DNA of 64,000 nucleotides. Origin: Sabellastarte sp. h YS-2021 (Eukaryota; Annelida; Polychaeta; Sabellida; Sabellidae). Below, piece after piece: positions 1 to 9,697 of this stretch; the first letter of the stretch is position 1; each line of letters starts with the position of its first letter. The translations under genes were made by a program, and so were the position numbers. A model generated the notes under the pieces. The model did not search any database and was not told the DNA's origin. It was given only the letters and a program-made list of their open reading frames with translations. The stretch is from assembly GCA_964017235.1 (NCBI GenBank), contig OZ024936.1, forward strand, positions 90,432,537 to 90,496,536. The letters are read 5' to 3'.

Positions 1-1168
1 ACACAACACCTCTGAGTCAAGTCATCAGAAAATATACCGGAGTCCGTTACCACTTCTATGCGGACGACACTCAGTTGTTCATTCACTTATCCCCTGATGA
101 TAGTCCCAAGTCTTTTGACCGTCTTAAAACATGTTTGAATGATATTCAGGTCTGGATGTCTGAAAACAAACTCAAGCTAAATCCCGATAAAACAGAATTC
201 ATAGTCTTCGGTGCCAAAGACAGACACAAATGGCTTAGTGACTCACTACCTGTCAATATCCTGGGAAATTGTCTCTCTCCCGCAGATGTTGTACGCAATC
301 TGGGCGTTCTGTTTGATGCAAAGTTTTGTTTCACCAATTACGTAAATTCTGTTATCAAATCCTGCTTTATCAGCCTCAGGGACCTTCATCGTATCAGGAG
401 GTTTCTTTCTGTGGATACATCAGTGGTGATTGCAAATGCTCTGGTCAGTAGTCGTTTGGATTATTGCAACTCTCTTTTTCGCAGTTTGTCATCCCGAAAT
501 GCTACAAGGCTCCAATATGTTCAAAATGCGCTTGCATGGTTTGTCACTGGTGCTTCAAAGTACACTCACATTACATCCACCCTTAGGACACTCCATTGGC
601 TACCCGTTAGACAACGTATTATCTTCAAAACCCTAGTTTTGGTCTATAAGTACCTCACCACTGGCCAGCCTAAGTATTTTGCACCATATCTCCCCTTGTA
701 CAAATCTGCCGTGAATACAAGACGTTCCAATCCCAAAAATTTGTTCCTTCTGGTTCCCTCTTACTGTCCTTCCATCCATAAATCAAAGGTCCATTTTAAC
801 AATAGTTTCTCATATGATGCCCCTAAGTTATGGAATGATCTTCCATATGATATACGCAGTGCTCCAAATCTCTCCAGTTTCAAAAGTCGACTCAAAACCT
901 ACCTATTTCAGAAATCATTCCCACCATAGCTTCTTACTACCGAACACCGGACCGCCTCCCTGGCAACGACTCGGAACATGTCTAATGTCTCATGATTTAT
1001 GCCTTACGGATTGGATGGTGTGCCTTAGAATCCGTTGATACGGAGATTAAGCACCTGGACAACTGATTGATTGATGTACTGGTTTCCTCTGCCATTGCAA
1101 CTACCGGTCATTATGTGACTTGTACAGTGTTGAAATCGACATAAAACCCCAAATAAATTAATAAATAA
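1..1168 (+). mobile_element. L2/CR1-like LINE, 3' part (family A)
   Basis: This is a non-LTR retrotransposon cut by the window start. It holds the C-terminal part of a reverse transcriptase ORF (3-929) and a 3' untranslated region ending in an AAATAAATTAATAAATAAA-type simple tail at about 1150-1168. The 3' UTR contains GATTGATTGATG at about 1064-1075 and a GGAGATTAAGCACC motif like the one before the end of the other L2-like elements in this window. The last 90 bases resemble the tail of the SINE at 33206-33443. A separate 3' UTR remnant of the same family lies at 47432-47560. The abutting minus-strand LINE suggests this copy inserted into it, which is inference. Confidence 0.85.
3..929 (+). 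CDS. LINE reverse transcriptase, C-terminal part
   Basis: One uninterrupted reading frame runs from base 3 to the TAG at 927-929, continuing an ORF that begins left of the window. The catalytic YADD box ([12 protein letters not shown]) is encoded around 53-90, followed by the thumb and the conserved [16 protein letters not shown] and KTLVLVYKYL blocks and the C-terminal APKLWNDLPYDIR block typical of L2/CR1-type elements. Absence of stops or frameshifts over 300 codons indicates a fairly young copy. The endonuclease and RT fingers are outside the window, so autonomy cannot be judged. Confidence 0.85.
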   Translation, partial: TTPLSQVIRKYTGVRYHFYADDTQLFIHLSPDDSPKSFDRLKTCLNDIQVWMSENKLKLNPDKTEFIVFGAKDRHKWLSDSLPVNILGNCLSPADVVRNLGVLFDAKFCFTNYVNSVIKSCFISLRDLHRIRRFLSVDTSVVIANALVSSRLDYCNSLFRSLSSRNATRLQYVQNALAWFVTGASKYTHITSTLRTLHWLPVRQRIIFKTLVLVYKYLTTGQPKYFAPYLPLYKSAVNTRRSNPKNLFLLVPSYCPSIHKSKVHFNNSFSYDAPKLWNDLPYDIRSAPNLSSFKSRLKTYLFQKSFPP

Positions 1169-1189
1169 ACCAAGGTATTTGCTGCCTTT

Positions 1190-3490
1190 ACAGCTGTTTC
1201 ATGATTTAAGTGCCTGTGGACCATTTGTAGTTCCCGTAGATGGTAGTAACATACGCGACATAGCTTAACCATGTGTCTTTGCATCGAAGTTTCAGCATCC
1301 AGGATGACACAAAGGTTTTGAATGATTCAGCTAGAACCATGATATAGCTAAGAAAACTTACTGGGAAAGATGACTTCAGGGAGCTTCTGATTTGATCATC
1401 GCCAATCACTATAAATTCTGTCTTGTCAGGATTTAATTTAAGTTTATTGTTTCAGATCCACACCTGAACGGCCTCAAGGCAATTTGCCAGTTCACTGGTA
1501 CTAGAATCAAAGTTCCTAGAGTCAAGTTCCAAGTAAATTTGCTTGTCATATGAATATAAGTGATGGGTAACATTGAATTTAGATATGACTGAACAGACAG
1601 GGGTTGTATATAGGGTAAAAAGGAGTGGGCCCAGGACTGAGCCCTGAGGAACCCCATAAGGGAGTTGAAAAGAATCTGACAGATGTCTATTTATTTTGAT
1701 CCACTGTTTCCTTGAGCTGAGGTATCAATGATTCCACTTAAGCACAACCCCATCAATGCCATACCAATGCTGAAGGTAGTCAAATAGGATTGAGTGGTCT
1801 GTTTTATTGAAGGCTGCAGATAAGTCCAGAAGGACGAATCCAACATCTGCACCCTTGTCCATTGAGGTCGCAATGTCATTTTGTATTTTTAGCAATGCCA
1901 TTTCAGTTGAGTGAAAAGCTCTATATGCAGACTGATTTTTGTTGGATACACCCTCATGAGCAAAGTGCTTATTTATTTGTTTAGTCACAGCTTTCTCTAT
2001 AAGTTAGCTGAGGTTTAAAACTGGTTGATAGTTCTTGAGAGTGTTTCTATCAAGACCAGCATCTTTAGCAAGGGTGTGACATGTGCAGTCTTGAAACAGG
2101 ATGGGAAAACTGCCTTCCTGTAGGGAGTAGTTCACAATATTTGTAATAGGAGTGTCAAAGGTACACTGATGCAATCAAGGACAAGTGATGTTAGGATTGG
2201 ATCCAAGTCACATGATTTATTTGGTGTTGGCTTAATGATTTTGAGAATAATTTTGAGCTCTATACCTGTGATTTATGGCAGAGTTGTCCCTTTGCCACTC
2301 CCTTTCGAGTTTGTGTTTGCATCTCTTTAATGTTAAAAGCTCACTGTTTATGAACTCTTTATTGACATGTTGTGGAGTTTTGCATTCATGTATAGGTGTG
2401 TGCTTGTCAAGTAAGTTCCTAAGAGTACGGAAATATTGGTGTGATAACAAACTAGCTGTTTTGTAAGGAGCCTGGATAAGCTTAGAATTTGCAATATCAG
2501 ATAAGAATTCACATTCATTTATCTTGCCAAGTTTTCTGATTTTTGAACATTTTACTCTGCAAGAATTTTTGGCCGGAAATGTTGTGGTCTGATATGCCAT
2601 CCTTTACATAATGACAAACTGAGGAAGTGAGGGATTTACAAGTACACAGCACATCAAGGATATGTTCATGTATGTGTGTAGGTGTTGACATATGTTGGAT
2701 AAAATCAAAATCTAGCAAAACTGTGTTGAAATTATCTGTCCAGCTGTTTTGACAGTCTATATGAATATGACATCTCCCAGGTTGATGTTTTCATGTGGTG
2801 ACAAAGCAGCCACTTCAATAAAACTGTTAAATTCCTCAATGAATTTATATTTGCTAGTGCTTGGGGGTTGGTAGATGATATGTTCTATGAGCTATCTTGA
2901 CTGACACTCTGATAATTTGACAGTGATATGTTCAAAGGTGTCCCGCTGATGAGTTTGACAAAGCACACTAGCGATGTCATTCCTCACAAAGACAGTGACT
3001 CCTTCTCCTTTCTTGTTCCCATGTGGGATGTGGTGAGTTACATCATCCACTAGGCCTTTTGTTTCCGGTGGCCTTAGCTAGGTCTCAGTGGATGTTGTCA
3101 TGATGTCAAGGACATTTGATGAAACAAAATCACTAAAGGCTGATATATTGTTTCACAATGACCGAGCATTAAGTAGACAGGCTTTGATATTTGTAACTGA
3201 TGGACCAGAATTCAAGCTAATGTCACCCGAGAGAATCAAGAGGATGGACCACCAAGGGTTGACATTTCTGAAACAGTGCATTACTTGACGACAGTGGGCC
3301 TGCAGGCCAACAAAAGCAATGTTGCAACTGTCCAAAGAGGATAGCAGACTTGGGTGAATAATTGTAGGTAATGGAAAATTATTTTTGTTGGTGGGCACTG
3401 TTGACCGAGCAGTCAAAACAATGAAAAAAAAACAAAAAGTGCAATGTATGACCAATAGAGACCAAAAATTAAAATTTAGAAACATGTGGA
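1190..3490 (-). mobile_element. Decayed L2/CR1-like LINE (family D)
   Basis: Fragments of one minus-strand retrotransposon read in order from high to low coordinates. 3153-3485 gives a hydrophobic N-terminal segment, a 2A-like motif and the start of the endonuclease (CLLNARSL). 2232-2600 matches the linker between endonuclease and RT (KLEREWQRDNS). 1725-1988 holds RT fingers and palm (NQSAYRAFHSTEMALLKIQ, VLLDLSAAFNKTDHSIL). 1206-1657 holds the GSVLGP/LYTTP region and the NKLKLNPDKTEF block in shifting frames. Several frameshifts and stops make it non-functional. The 3' end is missing where family A begins. Confidence 0.75.
3201..3227 (-). other. Degenerate 2A-like ribosome-skipping motif in LINE
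   Basis: On the minus strand this encodes GDISLNSGP, preceded by the hydrophobic LLILS. Several L2/CR1-type LINEs carry a functional 2A (D-V/I-E-x-N-P-G-P) at the same place, just before the endonuclease. Here Glu is Ser and the invariant first Pro is Ser, so skipping activity is unlikely in this copy. Confidence 0.55.
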
Positions 3491-3659
3491 CCTACCTTTT
3501 CTACATACAAACCTTTCTTTCACAGCAGCACAGTACCAAAACAAAATGTTGATAGATTATGAAGCAGTGAAAGATTAGTGCATATGCATGGGACATATAA
3601 AAATAAATTTAACAGTTTACAGAAAATGTGAATTGGCAACCAAACATAAAATATTTTTA

Positions 3660-3723
<64 letters not shown>

Positions 3724-4284
3724 CATGTAATACACTTGGTGTGGTTGGTGTGTGAAATATTGGAAGTGAGACAGGTGGTCGATAATACCTGTTCAATGAT
3801 AAACAACGGTTATAACCAATATCTGGGTATACTATAGGCTTATAATCTCTTGGGGTATGATAATTTACCCAGAAGGTATCATAACAATAAAATGAAGCAA
3901 GTACAGACCAGTTTCTATGGTGGAATTAAATTTTAAAATCCAAATAATAAAAACCATGTCTCCCCTGGCCAACGCTAAAGCCCTGTACACACATTTCATG
4001 CAATAATTAAGTCACACCCTCCCTGAACAGACTGGCATTTTTGATATTTTGATAAGGATGTATTGTGGATTTGCCATGAAGCACAATTTAGTGAAGAGCA
4101 AGTTATCATGACATGTCTTTTTATGTCAGAAGTACTAATAATGCCCTTTTGCTAAGGTAATTGTGAAGCAATCAGAGTCATATGTGTTTTATTGTACCTT
4201 CCCAATTTTTGTCTAATAGGCAAAATCTTACCTTAAATAGCTTTTATCCGAGATTGCAGATTGTGCATCACTCTGATGGCGGTA
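3491..4284. other. Intergenic DNA with a microsatellite
   Basis: Apart from the AT dinucleotide tract at 3662-3721 I see no gene or recognisable element here. Confidence 0.5.
3662..3721. repeat. (AT)n microsatellite
   Basis: About 60 bases of uninterrupted AT dinucleotide repeat. It produces a spurious poly-(IY) reading frame that is not a gene. Confidence 0.97.
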
Positions 4285-4307
4285 TTCCACTGGAGCTGAC
4301 CTATCAG
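4285..4307 (+). repeat. Left terminal inverted repeat of Harbinger element
   Basis: Begins TTCCACTGGAGCTGACC. It matches the reverse complement of 8500-8522 at 16 of 23 positions and is nearly repeated at the start of the 60.25-kb copy (TTCCACTGGAGCAGAC). Confidence 0.65.
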
Positions 4308-4852
4308 TAACTAGGTATTTTTCAAGGGTCGAGAGCAATGTTTACAGAGTTAGTTAGGATTGGTTGTAGTTTCCTGGCTTGTCAGCAAATCTCCATGACT
4401 TTGTATCTGGAATGTGGCTCTGTGCACCTAGAAACTGTCCTGTCCTAGATCTCTACGGCTTGTCGGTTACACTTCCTGTCTTGTCCTATACTGTTATCAT
4501 CTTGTCTTAAAAAACCTCTGCCGTTTCATAGTTAAGTACCAGGAGTCCACCTCCAGACAACAGATGCACTAACCAACCATACTTGAAAGCAAACAGGCCT
4601 GTCGATGGGAAGTATCCCAGTTTTTCACCATAGAGTTAATAACATCTCAGCAGGAAAAGCAAGAAACAGAAACAGACAAGCCGTACACCATAACCAACAA
4701 GGCAGTTACATAATAATAGACAAGCCTGGAGCTGTGTAGCCGGGAAATGTGTAGGCATCTGACGGATTACATCTGGGGCAGTGTTGACTTGAAGTTAGTT
4801 GACTTTATTGTAGGATTTTGTTTTTTACAAAAATACTGCTTATTATTTTACA

Positions 4853-6455
4853 ATGGGTCCTAAGAAGGGCAGAAGGGTGAGGAAGATAAAAGTTCCCACT
4901 GACAGTGTTCCTAAATTTGACCTGGAGGACACAGTGGCAGATATTTAGTGGAGGAGACAGAAGAGGGAGGCAAGAGAAAGGGAGGACTCACAGCAACAGC
5001 AACAGAGGGAGGAGGATGCAAGGAGGGTGAAGGCAAGAGCGGAAAAAGCACACTTTCAAGAGGAGGGAGTTGCAGAAAAAAGGGTTAGAACTGAGAGAAG
5101 TGACACAGAAACAGAGGCTGGAGGAGAGGCGGTACCATCACAGTTGAGATAGAAGAAGGGGCACATGACCAACATCTACCTCACAGACAATGAGGCAATC
5201 GTGTACTTTGTGAAGGACCATGAGGAGTTGTTTGACACGACTAATCAACATTTCAATAACAAGCAAGAAAAGAGTGTCTCTGGGAGGAGTTCGCCAACAG
5301 TTGCAAGCAGTCTGTCAAGGTTAGCAAGACGTGGTTTGACTTGCAGAGGACACATTATGGCAAACTGACATAAATAAAGTCTGGACAGACCCCGAAGGAG
5401 ATGATGGAATGTCAACTGGATACAGGATAAATTAGGATTCCTGAGATCACACATCAGACATAAGGGACTCAGCAAATCATCAGCTGTCAAGTCCCAGGCC
5501 AGAAGAGCCAGCACTTCAGCAGTTTCAGCACACAATATCTCCAGAGCTTCAACTGACACAGACAGTATGGAGATCGGCATGTGGTCAACAGACACCACAC
5601 TACAGCCTTAATAAGTCAGGAGCCCGACCGTAGTTTCAGGGCACTCTGGGGTCGACCGGCAGATCATGGACCAGTTCATACAGATGAAAAGCATCATTTC
5701 TCAGGCAAAAGCAGGAGACAACAAGAACAGCCTTCTACAACTACCTGGCGTCGGAGGTGGTGGGATTAGAAGGTAAAGACTTTCAAACATTCAGCACAAA
5801 ATCTTTAACAATTTTGAAAATAAAATAAAGGAAATGAGGCTGTGAATCTTGTTAGCAGCATCCAAAGCAGGGCAGAGGAATGAGGCCATCAGGCGTCAGT
5901 CCCAGCAAACACAGCATCAGACACTTTCACGAAGCTCAAGTGCAACTTCAACATTTGTGCCACAGACATTTCAACAGCCACAACAAACAGCACCAGCTGC
6001 AAAGGAATACATCTTCACCATCCAAGAGACTCAGATGCTAGTAACACAGGTCATCCAAAACACTCAGTAAAGCCAAGTGGCAACCAAAGGACAACAGCAG
6101 CAATCCAGGACTTCTAGGGCAGCCGACTTCCTTCCTAGTAGCTGACGACCAACAGGCAGGACCTTCAGACCACTTGTGTTCACATTGACTCCAGCAAAGC
6201 ACTTCAACCCTCCACCAGTTGCCTCAACTACTTCCGAAGAAAGTCAACACAACATATCAGGACTTTCAAGCTTCTTCAGAAGTCTTCAGTCTGAGCTACC
6301 AACAGATTGACACACTGCAGTCGTTTTCACCAGCCAACATGCCAGCACCAGCCACCTCTCCTCCAACCACCAGCGCCTCACCACAAGAACATCAGCAGCC
6401 ACCAGCCCAGCCTCTGTCTTCTCTGCAGTCAGCTGATGTGAAACAGCAGTCGTAG
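4853..6455 (+). pseudogene. Harbinger-associated MADF/Myb-like protein, pseudogene
   Basis: An ATG at 4853 opens a basic N-terminus (MGPKKGRRVRKIKVP), followed by a Q/E/R-rich coiled-coil-like stretch. A MADF/Myb-SANT-like domain at about 5165-5370 reads KDHEELFDTTNQHFNNK and then, after a frameshift, the KVSKTWFDLQRTHYGKLT segment. The C-terminus (5849-6455) is rich in Q, P, S and T. In-frame stops (for example TAG near 4945) and frameshifts inactivate it. In PIF/Harbinger transposons the Myb-like protein helps transposase nuclear import and DNA binding; that role here is inferred from family and position. Confidence 0.7.
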
Positions 6456-7145
6456 TAGAACCATTGCTAAGCCTACAATCCGTCCTTTTCAGGACCATTG
6501 CTGTGAAAAATTTAAAGGTCCTTTTCAGGACCACCCGAATCTTCCAAAAACAATTAAGAGATGCAGTAAAAAAATCCCAAACAAGAAGCATTACACCGCC
6601 CAACACAAAACACTTTGGCCCCAAACACAAAAATATTAATGAATGCATGATTGAGTGAGTGTGTGATTCTAAACTTAATTCGATCTTGTTAAGAAGTAAT
6701 TCTTAAACAAGTTTGAAAAAAAATGAAAATAAATATCTTTAACCAGTTTGAAAAAGAAATAAAAGAAAAATAAACTTTGAAAAAAATTATGATCTTTAAC
6801 AAATTTGGTAAAAAGAATTGTAGCAAAGGCAATGAAAGTTTGGCCCGGCCCAAAGATTAAAATTGTAAAAGAAAAAAAATGACTTTAAACAAGGTCTGAC
6901 ATTGGGGGAAGTATTTTGGCCTTTAGTAATTTTTATATAACTTGGGTTCAATGTTTTAAACATGGAACTTGTGATTTGGTTTGAAATAGTTTTGAAACTG
7001 GTTTGAGATGGATTGGATTTTGAAATTTATTGGAAATTTGAGCAACACCAACTTAAATAAAAGTTCTTGGGATAATTGTGTAGTCCAGAAAAGGACTGAT
7101 AGTAGTCCTGAAAAGGACTGATAGATGCCAGCTTCTGCCCCAGGG

Positions 7146-8144
7146 TTATTGACTGACACATCTCAGATCCTGTCCTAATGCCCAGCCAATGCCCCCACAT
7201 GATTGAAGTAGTCTTTCAGTAGTTATTGTTGATGTTTGGCCTCCATCGATGGATTCCTGGATTTTATTTGGAACATACACCATCTGTTTATTTTGTAGGT
7301 CCGCTATATCATTTGCTGTCTTTGCTGCCCTGTCTGCCCGCCCTGGTATGTTCTCAGCATGTTGTGCAACACCAACACCACACATGTAAACACAATATCT
7401 CTTACAAGCTTCGACCTTTGCTCCATGGTGCCCAGTAGTACCCGGAACCGGCTCATTAAGATTCAAAAGGCATTTTCCAAAACCCCCTGCCTCTGGAGAT
7501 CCTGTAGTTGGGTATTCTTTCTGACCTTGTGAGTTGTCTTCTGCTGTAAGGCTTCACCATCCATGGCATCAATGCAAATGCGTTGCACCCAGCAGGAAGT
7601 AGTGTAAATCTGGCCCTCTCTCCCCAAGTGGTTCAGGTGCTGGGAGCCCCAAGGTGCCATCCTCGATCTTCTTTCTAAAAAGGCTTCTGTTGAAAATGTG
7701 TGCATCTGAGTATGAACCACTTGTCAGTCCAACTTCCAATGGCTTTCTGAAATTGGTGGATGACTTCTTGATGCGTTGGTGAATGCTTTCTTTGATGAGG
7801 CCAAAAAAGGCAGGTGGCAGCCTCACAAATTTTTGGTATCCTACTATGTCAGTGTGTATGGGGTCGACCAGGAGGTTGCTGTAGCATCCCTTTTCTTGTC
7901 TTTGAAGATATGACCCATTGATTTTGTGTATTTCTTCTTCTCCTGGGGGCTGACTGGGGCTGAGGCTGTGGTGGTGTCTGAGGCCACGTGATGGTGCTGG
8001 GTTCAAATTGTCCTTCTGTTTTTCCATCAAGATGCAAATCAAAATATTAAACTTAATAAATATCAAAAGTACCCTAAGCTGATGGAGGGAGTCTCTTTGA
8101 TCTGCAGCTGGCATCTTTGCAATGACAAATAATGTTTTTGTCAT
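7146..8144 (-). pseudogene. PIF/Harbinger transposase, pseudogene
   Basis: Read on the minus strand, the N-terminal part contains LPPAFFGLIKESIHQRIKK and FRKPLEVGL, typical of PIF/Harbinger transposases. It jumps directly to SGSYSDAHIFNRS and LGLPAPEPLGERGPDLHYFLLG. The roughly 100 residues normally between them, carrying the first catalytic Asp (the DGxH region), are missing. The second Asp (SDAHIF) and the third acidic residue (ENAF, about 7463-7475) survive, the latter after frameshifts. The end (about 7146-7466) retains the LHNM and GRADRA region in other frames. It cannot encode an active enzyme. Confidence 0.8.
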
Positions 8145-8499
8145 CCAAAGGGGGTTTATATAGTTTTGGTTTGATCTGGACTCTGGATCCCTACTCCAGG
8201 ATTTAATCAGGGGTGATTCTTGGAAATGGTTCAGTCCTGTATGTTTGTCAGTACGGCTTGTCGGCGGTTGCTAAAGCTTGTCTGTTAGGGGTTTACATCT
8301 TGTTGTGATAGTTTCCCCTCTTGTCATGAAAAAAATGATCCCGATCCCAGTTCATCTTGGGGTTGTGATCCAGACAAGCCAGGATGTTTTATTTCTTCTT
8401 GTTGATATGTAACCAACCCATCATTTTCTCGCACTTTTTAAATGGTTTTTGTCCCCGAATCCATGACTTTTGCAACCAACCGTAGAGTCATGGAGTCGG

Positions 8500-8522
8500 C
8501 TACAGGGTCGGTTCCCGTGGAA
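8500..8522 (-). repeat. Right terminal inverted repeat of Harbinger element
   Basis: The reverse complement begins TTCCACGGGAACCGACC, the partner of 4285-4307. Immediately inside lie the CTTGTC-rich subterminal stretch and the minus-strand transposase. Confidence 0.6.
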
Positions 8523-9480
8523 CATCCCCAGTCAACTGATACACTTGGGATGTTTTGACTGTATGAACAAAGACATTTTGTATGTTTGGTGTAATGTGGT
8601 ACTAAATTGTATCATTGGCTTACCAACTTGAATATCCGAGATACTTAGATGCCTGAATTAGTTAGGAAGTGGAATAAACAAATTGCTAAATAATGTATAT
8701 CACCTCATTAATGATATGTAACATTTAATGACTGCTGAGTCTTACAGATGACTTATCACTGGGTAATTCATAGATCTATTAAATTGTGTATATTTCGTAC
8801 TAAATTAAACATTCAAGTTGCTTATCTGTTTCTGAAACATAAGATAAAATAAATATTGGCAGCTCAAAGCTTCCATAGTCATTGGTTATAGATATATATT
8901 TTATACCCATGTATTACTTTGTTGAGAATAATTGTCTTTTTGTGACACAAGTTTGCCAATGTTATCCATGTCAGCAGTAATAATGATACATATTTGCTTT
9001 ATTGATTGGAGTTGTAGTCTCGAAATTACTTTCACAATACTATATCAATCATTTTAAGATTAGTTGAGAAATTGCAAATTAATTCGCAATGACTTTTTCA
9101 CTGCAAAAAGAATAGAAATGTTGGATATTTAATAAGCTATTTTTGGTTCATCTTCTTTGATTTGTTTAGTAGTTTTGTAGGTATTTGTTGAGTTTGGATG
9201 TGTAAACAATACATATCCATTAGAAAACACATGCTTATTCACCACAATTATTAATCAATTGATGGACCTGGTGTTGTTCAATTTTACTTTGACAAGACAA
9301 TTTTTTATTATGGGTCATAGATTTGACATATACATCTAATGTGTATCTTGTACTGCTATAATTTTGTACACTAAAAAATTAATTGCTATTACCATTTATG
9401 GGCTACATCTGTATATAAATGGTATAGTAACTGGATTCATTTGTCTTTGAAATCAACTATAATCAACTATAAAACGTATT
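8523..9480. other. Upstream region of the SLC6 gene
   Basis: AT-rich sequence without coding potential or a recognised repeat, between the Harbinger element and the transporter start codon. It probably contains the promoter and 5' UTR. A TATA-like stretch is listed separately. Confidence 0.4.
9412..9418 (+). promoter_or_regulatory. TATA-like box upstream of SLC6 gene
   Basis: TATATAA lies about 65 bases before the ATG at 9481, a plausible distance for a short 5' UTR. In such AT-rich DNA the match could be chance, and an upstream non-coding exon cannot be excluded. Confidence 0.25.
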
Positions 9481-9697
9481 ATGGATAACCAAGATACTTT
9501 AACAGAGGTGACAAATTCAGAAGAAATGAAAGATTTTGGAAATGTTGGATTAAAGTCGGAAACAGTGAAATCATCTTCAGAAAAATCCAGGGGAAACTGG
9601 ACCAATCAGTTTGAATTCATCTTGTCCTGTCTTGGATATACAGTGGGACTTGGGAATATTTGGAGATTTCCATACTTGTGCATGCGCAATGGTGGAG
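9481..9697 (+). CDS. SLC6 exon 1 (N-terminus and TM1)
   Basis: Starts at the ATG that gives a 36-residue acidic/serine-rich cytosolic tail, followed by the family's RGNW intracellular-gate motif (residues 37-40) and TM1. It ends at donor GTAAGT, phase 1, splitting the last Gly codon of the NGGG motif. TM1 has Thr where most family members have Ala before VGLGN. Confidence 0.92.

Larger units (their letters stand above)
4285..8522. mobile_element. PIF/Harbinger-type DNA transposon, decayed
   Basis: The element is about 4.24 kb. Its outer 23 bases form terminal inverted repeats (4285-4307 against the complement of 8500-8522; 16 of 23 positions match, both beginning TTCCAC). Inside are a plus-strand MADF/Myb-like ORF (4853-6455) and a minus-strand PIF/Harbinger transposase relic (7146-8144), the two-gene layout usual for this superfamily. 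Repeated CTTGTC motifs lie subterminally at both ends (about 4374-4506 and 8264-8328), possibly transposase-binding sites. A second, truncated copy at 60250-61309 starts with the same end. I could not define the 3-bp target duplication expected for this superfamily. Confidence 0.8.

Noticed and set aside
3628-3837. Open frame with poly-(IY)
   Set aside because: Product of the (AT)n microsatellite.
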